Shown here piece after piece: positions 18,716 through 27,261 of a DNA stretch of 64,000 bases (its first letter is position 1; each line of letters begins with the position of its first letter). Origin of the DNA: Roseicyclus marinus (lineage in GTDB: Bacteria > Pseudomonadota > Alphaproteobacteria > Rhodobacterales > Rhodobacteraceae). The notes beneath the pieces were generated by a model, which did no database searches, was not told the origin of the DNA, and worked only from the letters and a program-made list of their open reading frames with translations. The stretch is from positions 62,001 through 126,000 of the forward strand of contig NZ_JASJOF010000008.1 in NCBI RefSeq assembly GCF_030163795.1, given 5' to 3'. Made by a program: the position numbers and the translations under genes.

Positions 18716-18784
18716 GCAAACCCCCAAGGCTGCGTTGGAAACAGACTGTCCGAAGACATTGCCCAAGTAAAGCCGCACAAACGC

Positions 18785-19417
18785 CTATTTTGTGCCAAAC
18801 ATGCGGTCTCCCGCATCCCCTAGTCCCGGCACGATATAGCCGTGGTCGTTCAAATGGCTGTCGAGCGCCGCCGTCACGATGGGCACATCGGGATGCGCCT
18901 CCTTCATCCGCGCGACGCCCTCGGGGGCCGCCAAAAGGCACAGGAACCGGATGTTGTTCGCCCCCGCCTTTTTCAACAGGTCGATGGCCGCGGCCGAGGA
19001 ATTGCCCGTGGCCAGCATCGGGTCGACCACGATGGTCAACCGATCCTCCAGCGCATCGGGCACCTTGAAATAATACTGCACCGGTTGCAGCGTCTCGGGG
19101 TCGCGGTACAGCCCGATGAAGCCCACCCGCGCATTGGGGATCAGCTCCAGAATGCCATCGAGCAACCCGTTGCCCGCCCGCAGGATCGACACAAGCGCCA
19201 GCTTCTTGCCCTCGATCGTGGGGGCGTCCATCTCGCACAGGGGCGTCTCGATCCGCTTGGTCGTCATCGGCATCTCGCGCGTGACCTCGTAGGCCAAAAG
19301 CAGGCTGATCTCGCGCAGCAATTGCCGAAACGACTTGGTCGAGGTGTCAGCCTCCCGCATCAGGCTCAATTTATGCTGCACCAACGGGTGATTGACGATG
19401 GTCAGATGCTCGGTCAT
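18785..19417 (-). CDS. upp: Uracil phosphoribosyltransferase
   Basis: This salvage enzyme converts uracil plus PRPP to UMP. The 210-residue protein has the PRPP-binding loop [19 protein letters not shown] and the family N-terminal [16 protein letters not shown]. The C-terminal [15 protein letters not shown] uracil-binding segment is also present. It is the last gene of the nucleoside operon and its ATG overlaps the add stop codon by four bases (19414-19417), showing translational coupling. Confidence 0.96.
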   Translation of the reverse strand: MTEHLTIVNHPLVQHKLSLMREADTSTKSFRQLLREISLLLAYEVTREMPMTTKRIETPLCEMDAPTIEGKKLALVSILRAGNGLLDGILELIPNARVGFIGLYRDPETLQPVQYYFKVPDALEDRLTIVVDPMLATGNSSAAAIDLLKKAGANNIRFLCLLAAPEGVARMKEAHPDVPIVTAALDSHLNDHGYIVPGLGDAGDRMFGTK

Positions 19418-20400
19418 GCGCGGCTGGCCCCCAGTTTCTTGGCGATCTTGTCCTTGGTGGCCGCGTCGCAGAACGCAGCCTCCAGGGCAGTGCGGTTCAC
19501 CTCGGCGAAAACGTCCTCGTCCCAGCCGAAATGCCGGTTCAGGTTCTCGTAATCCGAGGTCATGGTGATGCCGAAAAACGGCGGGTCATCGGTCGAAACC
19601 GTGACCTTCACGCCGCGTTCGCGCAGGCGTTCGATGGGATGGCTGCGCCAATCCTTGTAGACGCCCAGAAAGACATTCGAGCCGGGACAGCATTCCAGAA
19701 CCACACCATCCTCGGCCAGACGGTCGACCAGCGCCAGATCGTCGATGGCCTGCACCCCGTGGCCGATCCGTTCGGGGTTGAGCGCGTCCAGCGCATCGCG
19801 CACCGAGGCCGCACCACCCCATTCGCCCGCATGAACCGTGATCCGCAATCCCGCCTCCCGCGCGCAGTCAAAGGCGTAGCGGAAATCGCCCGGCTTGCCC
19901 TTCAACTCGTCGCCCGCCATGCCAAAGCCCGTCAGCCAATCGCCCGCCGTTTCCGCGGCACAAACCGCGATGGGCCGCGACCGGTCCGGCCCGAAATGGC
20001 GGATGCAGGTGACGATGCCCCTGAGCGTGATGCCGTGGCTGCGCTCCATATCCTCCGCCGCCTCGCGGATCGCCTGCAGGTAATCGCGCCACGCCCCGAC
20101 ATCGCCGCCGCCGCAGAAATCGGGGCTCAGGAACGTCTCGGCATAGACCACGCCATTGGCCGCACTTTCCTCCAGCACGGCACGCGTCAGCCGCGCGTAA
20201 TCCTCGGGGCTTGTCAGAACGCTCGTCGCCGCCTCGTAGACCTGCAGGAAATGCCAGAAATCGCGGTAGGTATAGCCGCCATCCTCGCGGAAGATGCCCG
20301 ACAGGTCGACGTTCTTTTCGCGGGCCAGCCCCCGGATGAAGGCGGGCGGCGCGCCCCCTTCGAGATGCAGGTGCAATTCGACCTTGGGAATCTCTCTCAT
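19414..20400 (-). CDS. add: Adenosine deaminase
   Basis: This enzyme deaminates adenosine/deoxyadenosine to inosine/deoxyinosine. The 328-residue protein has zinc ligands in [10 protein letters not shown] near the N-terminus. It also has the [10 protein letters not shown] motif with a zinc His, the catalytic-site motif [10 protein letters not shown], and STDDPPFFG with the last metal Asp. An adenine deaminase-like activity cannot be excluded from sequence, but the nucleoside operon context favours adenosine. It lies between the 53-residue membrane protein gene (one-base gap) and upp (four-base overlap). Confidence 0.93.
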   Translation of the reverse strand: MREIPKVELHLHLEGGAPPAFIRGLAREKNVDLSGIFREDGGYTYRDFWHFLQVYEAATSVLTSPEDYARLTRAVLEESAANGVVYAETFLSPDFCGGGDVGAWRDYLQAIREAAEDMERSHGITLRGIVTCIRHFGPDRSRPIAVCAAETAGDWLTGFGMAGDELKGKPGDFRYAFDCAREAGLRITVHAGEWGGAASVRDALDALNPERIGHGVQAIDDLALVDRLAEDGVVLECCPGSNVFLGVYKDWRSHPIERLRERGVKVTVSTDDPPFFGITMTSDYENLNRHFGWDEDVFAEVNRTALEAAFCDAATKDKIAKKLGASRA

Positions 20401-20401
20401 C

Positions 20402-20563
20402 TCACGCCCCGATCGCCCAACCGATCACCGCAATGACCAGTCCAAAGGTCACAGCCCCCCGCCACGGCGTGCGCGGCCGCCCGATGAAGGGGCCGATGTA
20501 GCGCACCGCCAGCGTGACGACGGCAAAGGTCATCGCGAAATAGACAAGTTCAGAGGCTGACAT
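20402..20563 (-). CDS. Small membrane protein (53 aa) inside the nucleoside operon
   Basis: This short reading frame begins MSASELVYFAMTFAVVTLAV and continues with RYIGPFIGRPRTPWRGAV and a second hydrophobic stretch, VTFGLVIAVIGWAIGA. That predicts two short membrane helices joined by a basic loop. It overlaps the end of deoB by 14 bases and ends one base before the add start, so it is packed as a real operon member. It is not recognised as a known family. A role as a transporter accessory or small regulator would be a guess; no nucleoside transporter gene is present in the operon. Confidence 0.7.
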   Translation of the reverse strand: MSASELVYFAMTFAVVTLAVRYIGPFIGRPRTPWRGAVTFGLVIAVIGWAIGA

Positions 20564-21779
20564 GGTCCCTCACCAGAAAACTCCGCCCCGGCCCCGGCAA
20601 GGCAAGGCCCAGATGCGCGGCAATGGATGCCCCCACATCGGCAAAGGCCCGGATGCCGATCTGCCCGGAATAGGGGCCCTTTGCAACCACCGGCACCCGC
20701 TCGCGGGTGTGATCGGTACCGGGCCATGTCGGATCATTGCCATGATCTGCGGTCAGGATCATCAGGTCATCGGGACGCAAGGCCGACAGGATCGGCCCCA
20801 GCCCCCCATCGAACCATTCCAGATGCCGCGCATAGCCCGACACGTCGCGCCTGTGGCCGTACAGGCTGTCGAATTCCACGAAATTGGCGAAGGTCAGGCT
20901 GCCTTCCGCGGCCTCGGCAACGCAGGTTTCCAGATGCGCCATCAGGTCGGCATCGGCCCCCGTCACCGCCTGCCCCACGCCCCGCCCGGCAAAGATGTCG
21001 CGGATCTTCCCGATCGTGTGGGTCTGCCGCCCCGCGCCCTGCACAAGGTCCAAGAGCGTCGGACCGGGCGGGGCCAGCGCGTAATCGTGCCGGTTGACCG
21101 TGCGCCGGTAGGCCCCCGGTTCGCCGACAAAGGGCCGCGCGATCACCCGCCCCACCCGGCGCGCATGCAACATGGGCGCAAGCCCCTCGCAAAGCTTCAG
21201 CAACCGCTCCAGCCCGAATGTCTCCTCATGCGCCGCGATCTGGAACACGCTGTCGATCGAGGTGTAGCAGATCGGCCAGCCGGTCCTTTGGTGTTCCTCC
21301 CCCAGCCGGGCGATGATCTCCGTCCCGCTGGCGTGCTCATCACCCAAGATCCCCTCGACCCCCGCCAGCCGCTTGACCTCCTCCACGACATCTTGCGGGA
21401 AACAGGGCTTGGTCTTGGGAAAATAGGTCCAATCGAAAGGCACGGGCAGCCCCGCCAATTCCCAATGCCCCGATGGCGTATCCTTGCCGCGCGACACTTC
21501 CTCGGCCGCGCCCCAAAGCCCCGACGGATCCGCGTCCAGCCCCTCGCCGCGCGCCCCCGACGCCAGCCGCAGCGCCGCGCCCAATCCCAAACCGTCCAGA
21601 TTGGGCAGCCGCAAGGGCCCGCTCCGCCCGTCCTCGGCCTCTCCCGCCGCACAGGCCGCCGCGATATGGCCCAGCGTATTGGCCCCGGTGTCGGGCAGGT
21701 CGCCGTTGAAATAGCTTCCCGCATCCGGCGCGCCGCCGATGCCCAGACTGTCCATCACCACCAGAAAGGCCCGCGCCAT
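20550..21779 (-). CDS. deoB: Phosphopentomutase
   Basis: This alkaline-phosphatase-superfamily mutase interconverts (deoxy)ribose 1-phosphate and 5-phosphate. It links nucleoside phosphorylase products to central metabolism. The 409-residue protein shows the metal-binding Asp start FLVVMDSLGIGGAPDAG, DTPSGHWELAG, the GEPGAYRRTVNRHDYAL block typical of DeoB and the C-terminal LTADHGNDPTWPGTDHTRER. The gene starts one base downstream of the deoA stop and is clearly co-transcribed with it. Confidence 0.96.
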   Translation of the reverse strand: MARAFLVVMDSLGIGGAPDAGSYFNGDLPDTGANTLGHIAAACAAGEAEDGRSGPLRLPNLDGLGLGAALRLASGARGEGLDADPSGLWGAAEEVSRGKDTPSGHWELAGLPVPFDWTYFPKTKPCFPQDVVEEVKRLAGVEGILGDEHASGTEIIARLGEEHQRTGWPICYTSIDSVFQIAAHEETFGLERLLKLCEGLAPMLHARRVGRVIARPFVGEPGAYRRTVNRHDYALAPPGPTLLDLVQGAGRQTHTIGKIRDIFAGRGVGQAVTGADADLMAHLETCVAEAAEGSLTFANFVEFDSLYGHRRDVSGYARHLEWFDGGLGPILSALRPDDLMILTADHGNDPTWPGTDHTRERVPVVAKGPYSGQIGIRAFADVGASIAAHLGLALPGPGRSFLVRDHVSL

Positions 21780-21780
21780 G

Positions 21781-23091
21781 TCAGCCGATCCTTTCGTGGA
21801 TCAGGGGCGGCACCTCCGGCGCGGTCTCGACCAATGTGAATGCCGCCCGGATGCGCCCCGCCACCGCGCGCGCGGCCTCTTCGCTCGCGGCATGGATCCG
21901 CGCAAGCGGCCGGTCGGTCTCCACCCGTTCCCCGATCCGCGCGATATCGGACAGGCCCACGGCCAGATCGATCCGGTCGTCCTGCTTCAGCCGACCGCCG
22001 CCCAGCCGCACCACCGCCTCGCCCAAGGCGCGCGTGTCGATCTTGCCCACGTAGCCGCCCTCGCGCGGGACCACATCGACCATCACCCGCGCCGCGGGCA
22101 ACCGGTCGCGCCAGCGCTCGATGAAATCATGCGGCCCGCCCAGGGCCGCGACCATCTCCCCGAACGTATCGGCCGCCTCGCCCGAGGTCAGCGCCTGCGC
22201 GATCCGCGCCTCCCCATCCGCCGCATCCGCCGCCAACCCGCCCAGCGCCAGAACCTCGCCGCCCAAAGCCTGCGTCAGCTTCGCCAAGGGCGAGGACAGA
22301 TCGCCCGACCCCAGAACCTCCATCACCGCGATCACCTCCAGCGCATTGCCCGCCGAAGCGACCAGCGGCTGGTTCATGTCCGTGACCAAGGCAGAGGTCA
22401 TGCAGCCCGCGCCATGCGCCGTGTCGACCAGCCCCTGCGCCAAAGCCAGCGCATCGGCGGGCGCGGCCATGAAGGCGCCCGACCCCACCTTCACATCCAG
22501 CACCAAGGCCTCCAACCCCGCCGCCAACTTCTTGGACAAGATCGAGGCGGTGATCAGGTCGATGGATTCCACCGTCCCCGTCACGTCGCGAATGGCGTAA
22601 AGCCGCTTGTCGGCGGGTGCGATATCTGCGGATGCGCCCACGATGGCGCAGCCCACATCGGCCACCAGTTCCTGCAGGTCATCGACCGACACCTGCGTCC
22701 GGTAGCCGGGAATGGCCTCCAGCTTGTCGAGCGTTCCGCCGGTATGCCCCAGCCCCCGCCCCGAAATCATCGGCACATAGGCCCCGCAGGCCGCCAGCGC
22801 CGGGGCCAGCAGCAAGGACGCGCAATCGCCCACACCGCCCGTGGAATGCTTGTCGATCACCGGCCCGTCGAGCCGCCATTTCAACACCTGCCCGCTTTCG
22901 CGCATCGCATTGGTCAGCATGACCCGCGCAGGCTTGCCCAGACCCCGCGTGCAGACCGCCATGGCAAAGGCTCCCGCCTGCGCATCCGTCACCTCGCCGC
23001 TGGCAAGGCCTTCGGCGAACCAGAACAGCTCGGCCTCCGTCACCCGCTCGCCGTCGCGCAGCTTGGCCAGAATGGTGCGCGCGTCACTCAC
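21781..23091 (-). CDS. deoA: Thymidine phosphorylase
   Basis: This enzyme phosphorolyses thymidine/deoxyuridine to base and deoxyribose 1-phosphate, which deoB then uses. The 436-residue protein has the phosphate-binding KHSTGGVGDCASLLLAP and the family motif MISGRGLGHTGGTLDKLEAI. The C-terminal domain (from about residue 345) holds AVVRLGGGRLKQDDRID. Its start overlaps the cdd stop by four bases. Together with cdd, add and upp it completes a route for using or salvaging pyrimidine and purine nucleosides. Confidence 0.96.
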   Translation of the reverse strand: MSDARTILAKLRDGERVTEAELFWFAEGLASGEVTDAQAGAFAMAVCTRGLGKPARVMLTNAMRESGQVLKWRLDGPVIDKHSTGGVGDCASLLLAPALAACGAYVPMISGRGLGHTGGTLDKLEAIPGYRTQVSVDDLQELVADVGCAIVGASADIAPADKRLYAIRDVTGTVESIDLITASILSKKLAAGLEALVLDVKVGSGAFMAAPADALALAQGLVDTAHGAGCMTSALVTDMNQPLVASAGNALEVIAVMEVLGSGDLSSPLAKLTQALGGEVLALGGLAADAADGEARIAQALTSGEAADTFGEMVAALGGPHDFIERWRDRLPAARVMVDVVPREGGYVGKIDTRALGEAVVRLGGGRLKQDDRIDLAVGLSDIARIGERVETDRPLARIHAASEEAARAVAGRIRAAFTLVETAPEVPPLIHERIG

Positions 23092-23519
23092 GGGGCGCTC
23101 TTCTCCGCATGGGTCATGAAGCCCGCGTCAAAGGCACCGGGCAACAGATCGGCCACAGTCGTCACCAGCGTCGCGCCCCCGGTCGTCGCCAGCGTCACCA
23201 CGACCTCGCCACCCGCGAATTCCGCCAGCTTCTGGCGGCAGCCGCCACAGGGCGGGACCGGCGCGGGGCTGTCGGCGATCACGGCCACCTCCACGATCCG
23301 CTTGTCGCCCGCCGCGATCATCGCGGCAATCGCGCCCGCCTCGGCACAGGTGCCTTCGGGATAGGCGACATTTTCCACGTTGCAGCCCAGATGCAGACGC
23401 CCCTCGACGGACCGCAGGGCCGCTCCCACCTTGAACCCCGAATAGGGCGCGTGGGCGTTGTCCCGCACCGCGCGCGCGGCCTCGATCAGGGATGGGTCGG
23501 CGGATTGGGGGGCGGGCAT
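23088..23519 (-). CDS. cdd: Cytidine deaminase
   Basis: This zinc enzyme deaminates cytidine/deoxycytidine to uridine/deoxyuridine. The 143-residue protein carries both zinc motifs, CNVENVAYPEGTCAEAGAI (His-to-Cys type site with catalytic Glu) and PPCGGCRQKLAEF. The size is that of the tetrameric class. It is the first gene of the nucleoside operon. The ATG at 23519 is preceded by GAGGAG, so a longer in-frame start upstream was rejected. The kinase gene upstream ends 72 bases away. Confidence 0.95.
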   Translation of the reverse strand: MPAPQSADPSLIEAARAVRDNAHAPYSGFKVGAALRSVEGRLHLGCNVENVAYPEGTCAEAGAIAAMIAAGDKRIVEVAVIADSPAPVPPCGGCRQKLAEFAGGEVVVTLATTGGATLVTTVADLLPGAFDAGFMTHAEKSAP

Positions 23520-23591
23520 GGCGGCACTCCTCGGGCGATGCGTCCTGCGCGCCAGTCTGTGCCGCCCGGCGCGCGGGCGCAAGGGCGGGCC

Positions 23592-25151
23592 TCAGTCCGG
23601 ATCGGGCCGCGCGGCACGATCGGCCACATAGGCAATCAGATCCTCAAGATCGGCCCGGCACGGCGCATACAGCGCCGCCAGATCCCCCAATCGCCGCCGC
23701 TTGGCCGCGATGTTCAGCACTTCGGCCAAGCGATACAGACGGTCCGCCCCCACCGCGCCCGACACCGCGATCAGGATATGGGTCTGCGCCCGGATCTCGG
23801 GCAGATCGCCCGCCTCCAGCGCCCCGTCCAGCGCCGCCAGCACCCCGCCAAGGTCGGAAATCAGCCGCGTCAGCAATTCCGCCCGGTCCGGCCCCGCCAC
23901 GGCCAACAGCGCCTCGAACCGTGCCGCGTCCATCTTCTGACCCAACGCCGGATCGCCCGCGCCGCGCCCCAGCACGTCCTCGGGTTCGGGCAGGCCCGCC
24001 GGACGCCCGGCATAGCGCAAGATCGCCCGCCCGAATTCGGCGGCCGAGGCGATGGGCTTGCCGATGATCCCGTCCGCGCCCGCGGCATAGATCGCCTCCC
24101 TGTTGTCGCGCAAGACATAGGCCGTCAGGGCCACCATCGGCAGGGCGGCACGCGCATCGCCGCGCGCCCGGACGGCCTGCATCACCTCCAGACCCGACAG
24201 GCGCGGCATCTCGATGTCGATCAGCGCGATGTCGAACGCCCGCGCCTCCACCGCCTCCAGCGCCGCGACACCGTCGCCCACCAGCACGATCTCGGCCCCC
24301 ATCCCGCCCAGCACCCGGCGCAGGATCGTCTGGTTGGTCAGGTTGTCCTCCGCCAACAGGATCGAAAGCCCTCCCAGGTCGGGCTGCGCCCCGGGTTCGG
24401 GCAGGGTCTCCGGCCCGTAGCGCAGCAGGGCCTCAGGCAGCGTCAGCCGGGCCAAGGCCCCGCCGCCGTCCGGGTTTTCCAGAACCAGCGTGCCGCCGAT
24501 CTCCCGCGTCAGTTCCGCCGCGATCCTGAGACCCAATCCACCCCCCGGCGCAAGAGCGCCCCCCCCGCCGCGCGCCGGATATGCCCCGCCCCGCGCCATC
24601 CGGTCCAGAACCGCGCGTGGATAGCCCGGCCCGTCATCGCGCACGCTCAGGATCAGCCCCGCGCCGGGTTGGCCCTCCACGACCAGCCGGACACCGCCCG
24701 CACCTGCATGGCGCAAGGCATTCGACACGAGATTTCCGGCGATCCGGTCCAACGTGACCGGCGACAGGTTCAGATGCCCGGGCAACTCGCCCCGCCGCTC
24801 GACCACGAACGCCGTGCCCGCCTCCGTGGCGCGCCCCGACCAGCGCCCGTTCAGCGCCGCCAGCCAATCGCCCAGACGCATCAGGCCTTCCGCGCGCCCG
24901 ATGACCGCCTCGCCCGCCACCGTCATCAGCGCATCGTCCACCAACCCCGCCAGCGTATCGGCGGCCGCCTGCACCCGGTCGATCTGCACCCGCGCCTCGG
25001 GCGCAAGGCGGGACCGCTCGATCAGCCGCAGGCCGCCCACCACGTCCGATATGGCCGCGCGGATATCATGTTCGAACAGGTGCAAGGACCGCAGCGCCAA
25101 CAGCGCCGCAGTCTCGGACGGGTCAGGATCGCGCGCTTCGGGATCGACCAT
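23592..25151 (-). CDS. Hybrid sensor histidine kinase with receiver and Hpt-like domains, no sensor domain
   Basis: This 519-residue soluble protein has no membrane segment and no recognisable sensory domain. A dimerisation/phosphoacceptor helix comes first, with candidate His28 in HLFEHDIRAAI (HD rather than the common HE). The ATPase domain follows (NLVSNALRHAG, VRDDGPGYP, GGGLGLRIAAEL). A receiver domain (about residues 268-385) has LLAEDNLTNQ, the phospho-Asp in ALIDIEMPRLSG, VALTAY and the Lys in IGKPIA. A C-terminal Hpt-like helix contains AQTHILIAVSGAVGADRLY. The Hpt lacks the usual HxLKG pattern. No partner response regulator is nearby. ATG 25151 follows GGAGG. Confidence 0.82.
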   Translation of the reverse strand: MVDPEARDPDPSETAALLALRSLHLFEHDIRAAISDVVGGLRLIERSRLAPEARVQIDRVQAAADTLAGLVDDALMTVAGEAVIGRAEGLMRLGDWLAALNGRWSGRATEAGTAFVVERRGELPGHLNLSPVTLDRIAGNLVSNALRHAGAGGVRLVVEGQPGAGLILSVRDDGPGYPRAVLDRMARGGAYPARGGGGALAPGGGLGLRIAAELTREIGGTLVLENPDGGGALARLTLPEALLRYGPETLPEPGAQPDLGGLSILLAEDNLTNQTILRRVLGGMGAEIVLVGDGVAALEAVEARAFDIALIDIEMPRLSGLEVMQAVRARGDARAALPMVALTAYVLRDNREAIYAAGADGIIGKPIASAAEFGRAILRYAGRPAGLPEPEDVLGRGAGDPALGQKMDAARFEALLAVAGPDRAELLTRLISDLGGVLAALDGALEAGDLPEIRAQTHILIAVSGAVGADRLYRLAEVLNIAAKRRRLGDLAALYAPCRADLEDLIAYVADRAARPDPD

Positions 25152-25223
25152 CGCGCAACCTCCGCTGGCGGTTTCCAACGAAGGATACAACCCTTCCCCG
25201 CGAAGACAAACCCTTCCGCCGCC

Positions 25224-27122
25224 TCAGGCCCCCTTGGCCGGATAGCCGATGCCGTCCAATGCCTCGCGGATTTCGTCGAGGATCGCGGGATCGTCGATCG
25301 TCGCCGGAGTCTTGAACGTCTCGCCATCGGCGATCTTGACCATCGTGGCGCGCAAGATCTTGCCCGAGCGTGTCTTGGGCAGCCGGTCGACCACCACCGC
25401 CAGCTTGAAGGCGGCAACCGGCCCGATCCGGTCACGCACCAGCTTGACGCACTCCTTGACCACCTGTTCTGGCGCGGTCGTGGCTCCTTTGTTCAGGCAC
25501 AAAAAGCCCATCGGCAATTGCCCCTTCAGCGTGTCCGAAACCCCGATCACGGCGCATTCGGCCACATCCGGGTGGCTCGCCAGAACCTCCTCCATCGCGC
25601 CTGTCGACAGGCGGTGGCCGGCCACGTTGATCACGTCATCGGTGCGCGCCATGATGTAGAGGTATCCATCCTCGTCGATCATCCCCGCGTCGCCGGTTTC
25701 ATAATAGCCAGGGAAATGCGTCAGATACGCCTTGCGGAACCGCTCCTCCGCGTTCCAAAGCGTCGGCAGCGTCCCGGGAGGCAAGGGCAGCTTGACCGCG
25801 ATGGCCCCCAGCTCTCCCGGCTTCACCGGATGGCCCGCCTCGTCCAGGATCTGCACGTCATAGCCCGGCATCGGCACGGACGGACTGCCGATCTTGACCG
25901 GCAGCATCTCGACGCCGAGCGGATTGCCCGCAATGGCCCAGCCGGTTTCCGTCTGCCACCAATGGTCGATGACCGGCACGCCCAGCTTGTCCTGCGCCCA
26001 GACGATCGTGTCGGGGTCCGCGCGCTCCCCCGCAAGGAACAGGCTCTCGAGACAGGACAGATCGTAATCCCCCACCAGCGCGCCCTTGGGATCGTCCCGC
26101 TTGATGGCGCGGAACGCGGTTGGCGCCGTGAACAGGCATTTCACCCCGTGATCGCGGATCACCCGCCAGAAGGTGCCGGCATCGGGCGTGCCCACGGGCT
26201 TGCCCTCGAACACGATGGTGGTGCAGCCGAATGTCAGCGGCGCGTAGCAGATATAGGAATGGCCCACGACCCAACCCACGTCGGACGCGGCCCAGAACAC
26301 CTCGCCGGGGTTCATGCCGTAGAGGTTCCGCATCGACCAGTTCAGCGCCACCAGATGCCCGCCCGTGTGCCGCACCACGCCCTTGGGCTGGCCCGTCGTG
26401 CCGCTCGTGTACAGGATATAGGCCGGGTGGTTCCCCTCGACCGGCACGCAATCGGCCGGTTCCACGCCATACTGGAACGCGTGCCAATCATGGTCGCGCC
26501 CCGGCTCCAGATGCGCCACTTCCTGCTCACGCTGTAAGATCACGCAGAATTCGGGCTTGTGGCGCGCGATCTCCAGCGCGCCGTCCAGCAGCGGTTTGTA
26601 ATGCACGACCCGCCCCGGCTCCAATCCGCAGCTGGCCGCGATGATGCACTTGGGCGCGCAATCGTCGATCCGGACAGCCAGTTCATTGGCCGCAAATCCG
26701 CCAAAGACCACCGAATGGATCGCCCCCAGCCGCGCGCAGGCCAGCATCGCCTCCAGCGCCTCGGGCACCATGGGCATGTAGATGATGACGCGGTCGCCCT
26801 TCTCCACGCCCTTGGCCCTGAGCGCCCCGGCAAGGCTCGCCACCCGCGCCTGCAACTCGGCATAGGTGATCTTGTGAACCGTGCCCGTCAGCGGGCTGTC
26901 GTGGATGATCGCCACCCGGTCGCCATGACCCGCCTCGACATGCCGGTCGACCGCGTTCCAGCAGCCGTTCAGCGTGCCATCCGCGAACCACTCGTAAAGC
27001 GGCGCGTTCTCGTCCGACAGGGCCCGGCTCGGCCGTGTGACCCAATCCACCCCCTCGGCGGCCTCCATCCAGAACGCCTCGGGATCGGCCTTTGCCCGCT
27101 CGTAGATCTCGGCATATCGCAT
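25224..27122 (-). CDS. prpE: Propionyl-CoA synthetase
   Basis: This AMP-forming ligase converts propionate to propionyl-CoA. The 632-residue protein begins MRYAEIYERAKADPEAFWME, a PrpE-like N-terminus. It has the P-loop LYTSGTTGQPKGVVRHTGGH, SDVGWVVGHSYICYAPL, the W-containing WWQTETGWAIAGNP and the acetylatable catalytic Lys in KTRSGKILRATMVK. The GVVRHTGGH sequence is characteristic of propionate rather than acetate ligases. The strong site GGAGGACCCCC precedes ATG 27122. No methylcitrate or carboxylase genes are adjacent. Confidence 0.9.
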   Translation of the reverse strand: MRYAEIYERAKADPEAFWMEAAEGVDWVTRPSRALSDENAPLYEWFADGTLNGCWNAVDRHVEAGHGDRVAIIHDSPLTGTVHKITYAELQARVASLAGALRAKGVEKGDRVIIYMPMVPEALEAMLACARLGAIHSVVFGGFAANELAVRIDDCAPKCIIAASCGLEPGRVVHYKPLLDGALEIARHKPEFCVILQREQEVAHLEPGRDHDWHAFQYGVEPADCVPVEGNHPAYILYTSGTTGQPKGVVRHTGGHLVALNWSMRNLYGMNPGEVFWAASDVGWVVGHSYICYAPLTFGCTTIVFEGKPVGTPDAGTFWRVIRDHGVKCLFTAPTAFRAIKRDDPKGALVGDYDLSCLESLFLAGERADPDTIVWAQDKLGVPVIDHWWQTETGWAIAGNPLGVEMLPVKIGSPSVPMPGYDVQILDEAGHPVKPGELGAIAVKLPLPPGTLPTLWNAEERFRKAYLTHFPGYYETGDAGMIDEDGYLYIMARTDDVINVAGHRLSTGAMEEVLASHPDVAECAVIGVSDTLKGQLPMGFLCLNKGATTAPEQVVKECVKLVRDRIGPVAAFKLAVVVDRLPKTRSGKILRATMVKIADGETFKTPATIDDPAILDEIREALDGIGYPAKGA

Positions 27123-27261
27123 GGGGGTCCTCCTGCCATTGTATGCCGATGTCTACAAAACACAGGGCCCTCAGGGCAATTCTGCGATAGTGCCGCATGG
27201 GGGCGCTAACGGGCCACGCCCGGAATGGCCCTGCGCGCCGATCAACCGGCCCGGTCTTCGG

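Noticed and set aside
20550-23519. Possible phage or mobile origin of the overlapping nucleoside genes
   Set aside because: Composition matches the neighbours and the overlaps are of the normal ATGA operon kind. There is no integrase, repeat or tRNA junction.
23109-26537. A 1142-codon open frame on the plus strand opposite cdd, the kinase and prpE
   Set aside because: It spans three well-supported genes on the other strand and has a composition typical of shadow frames.
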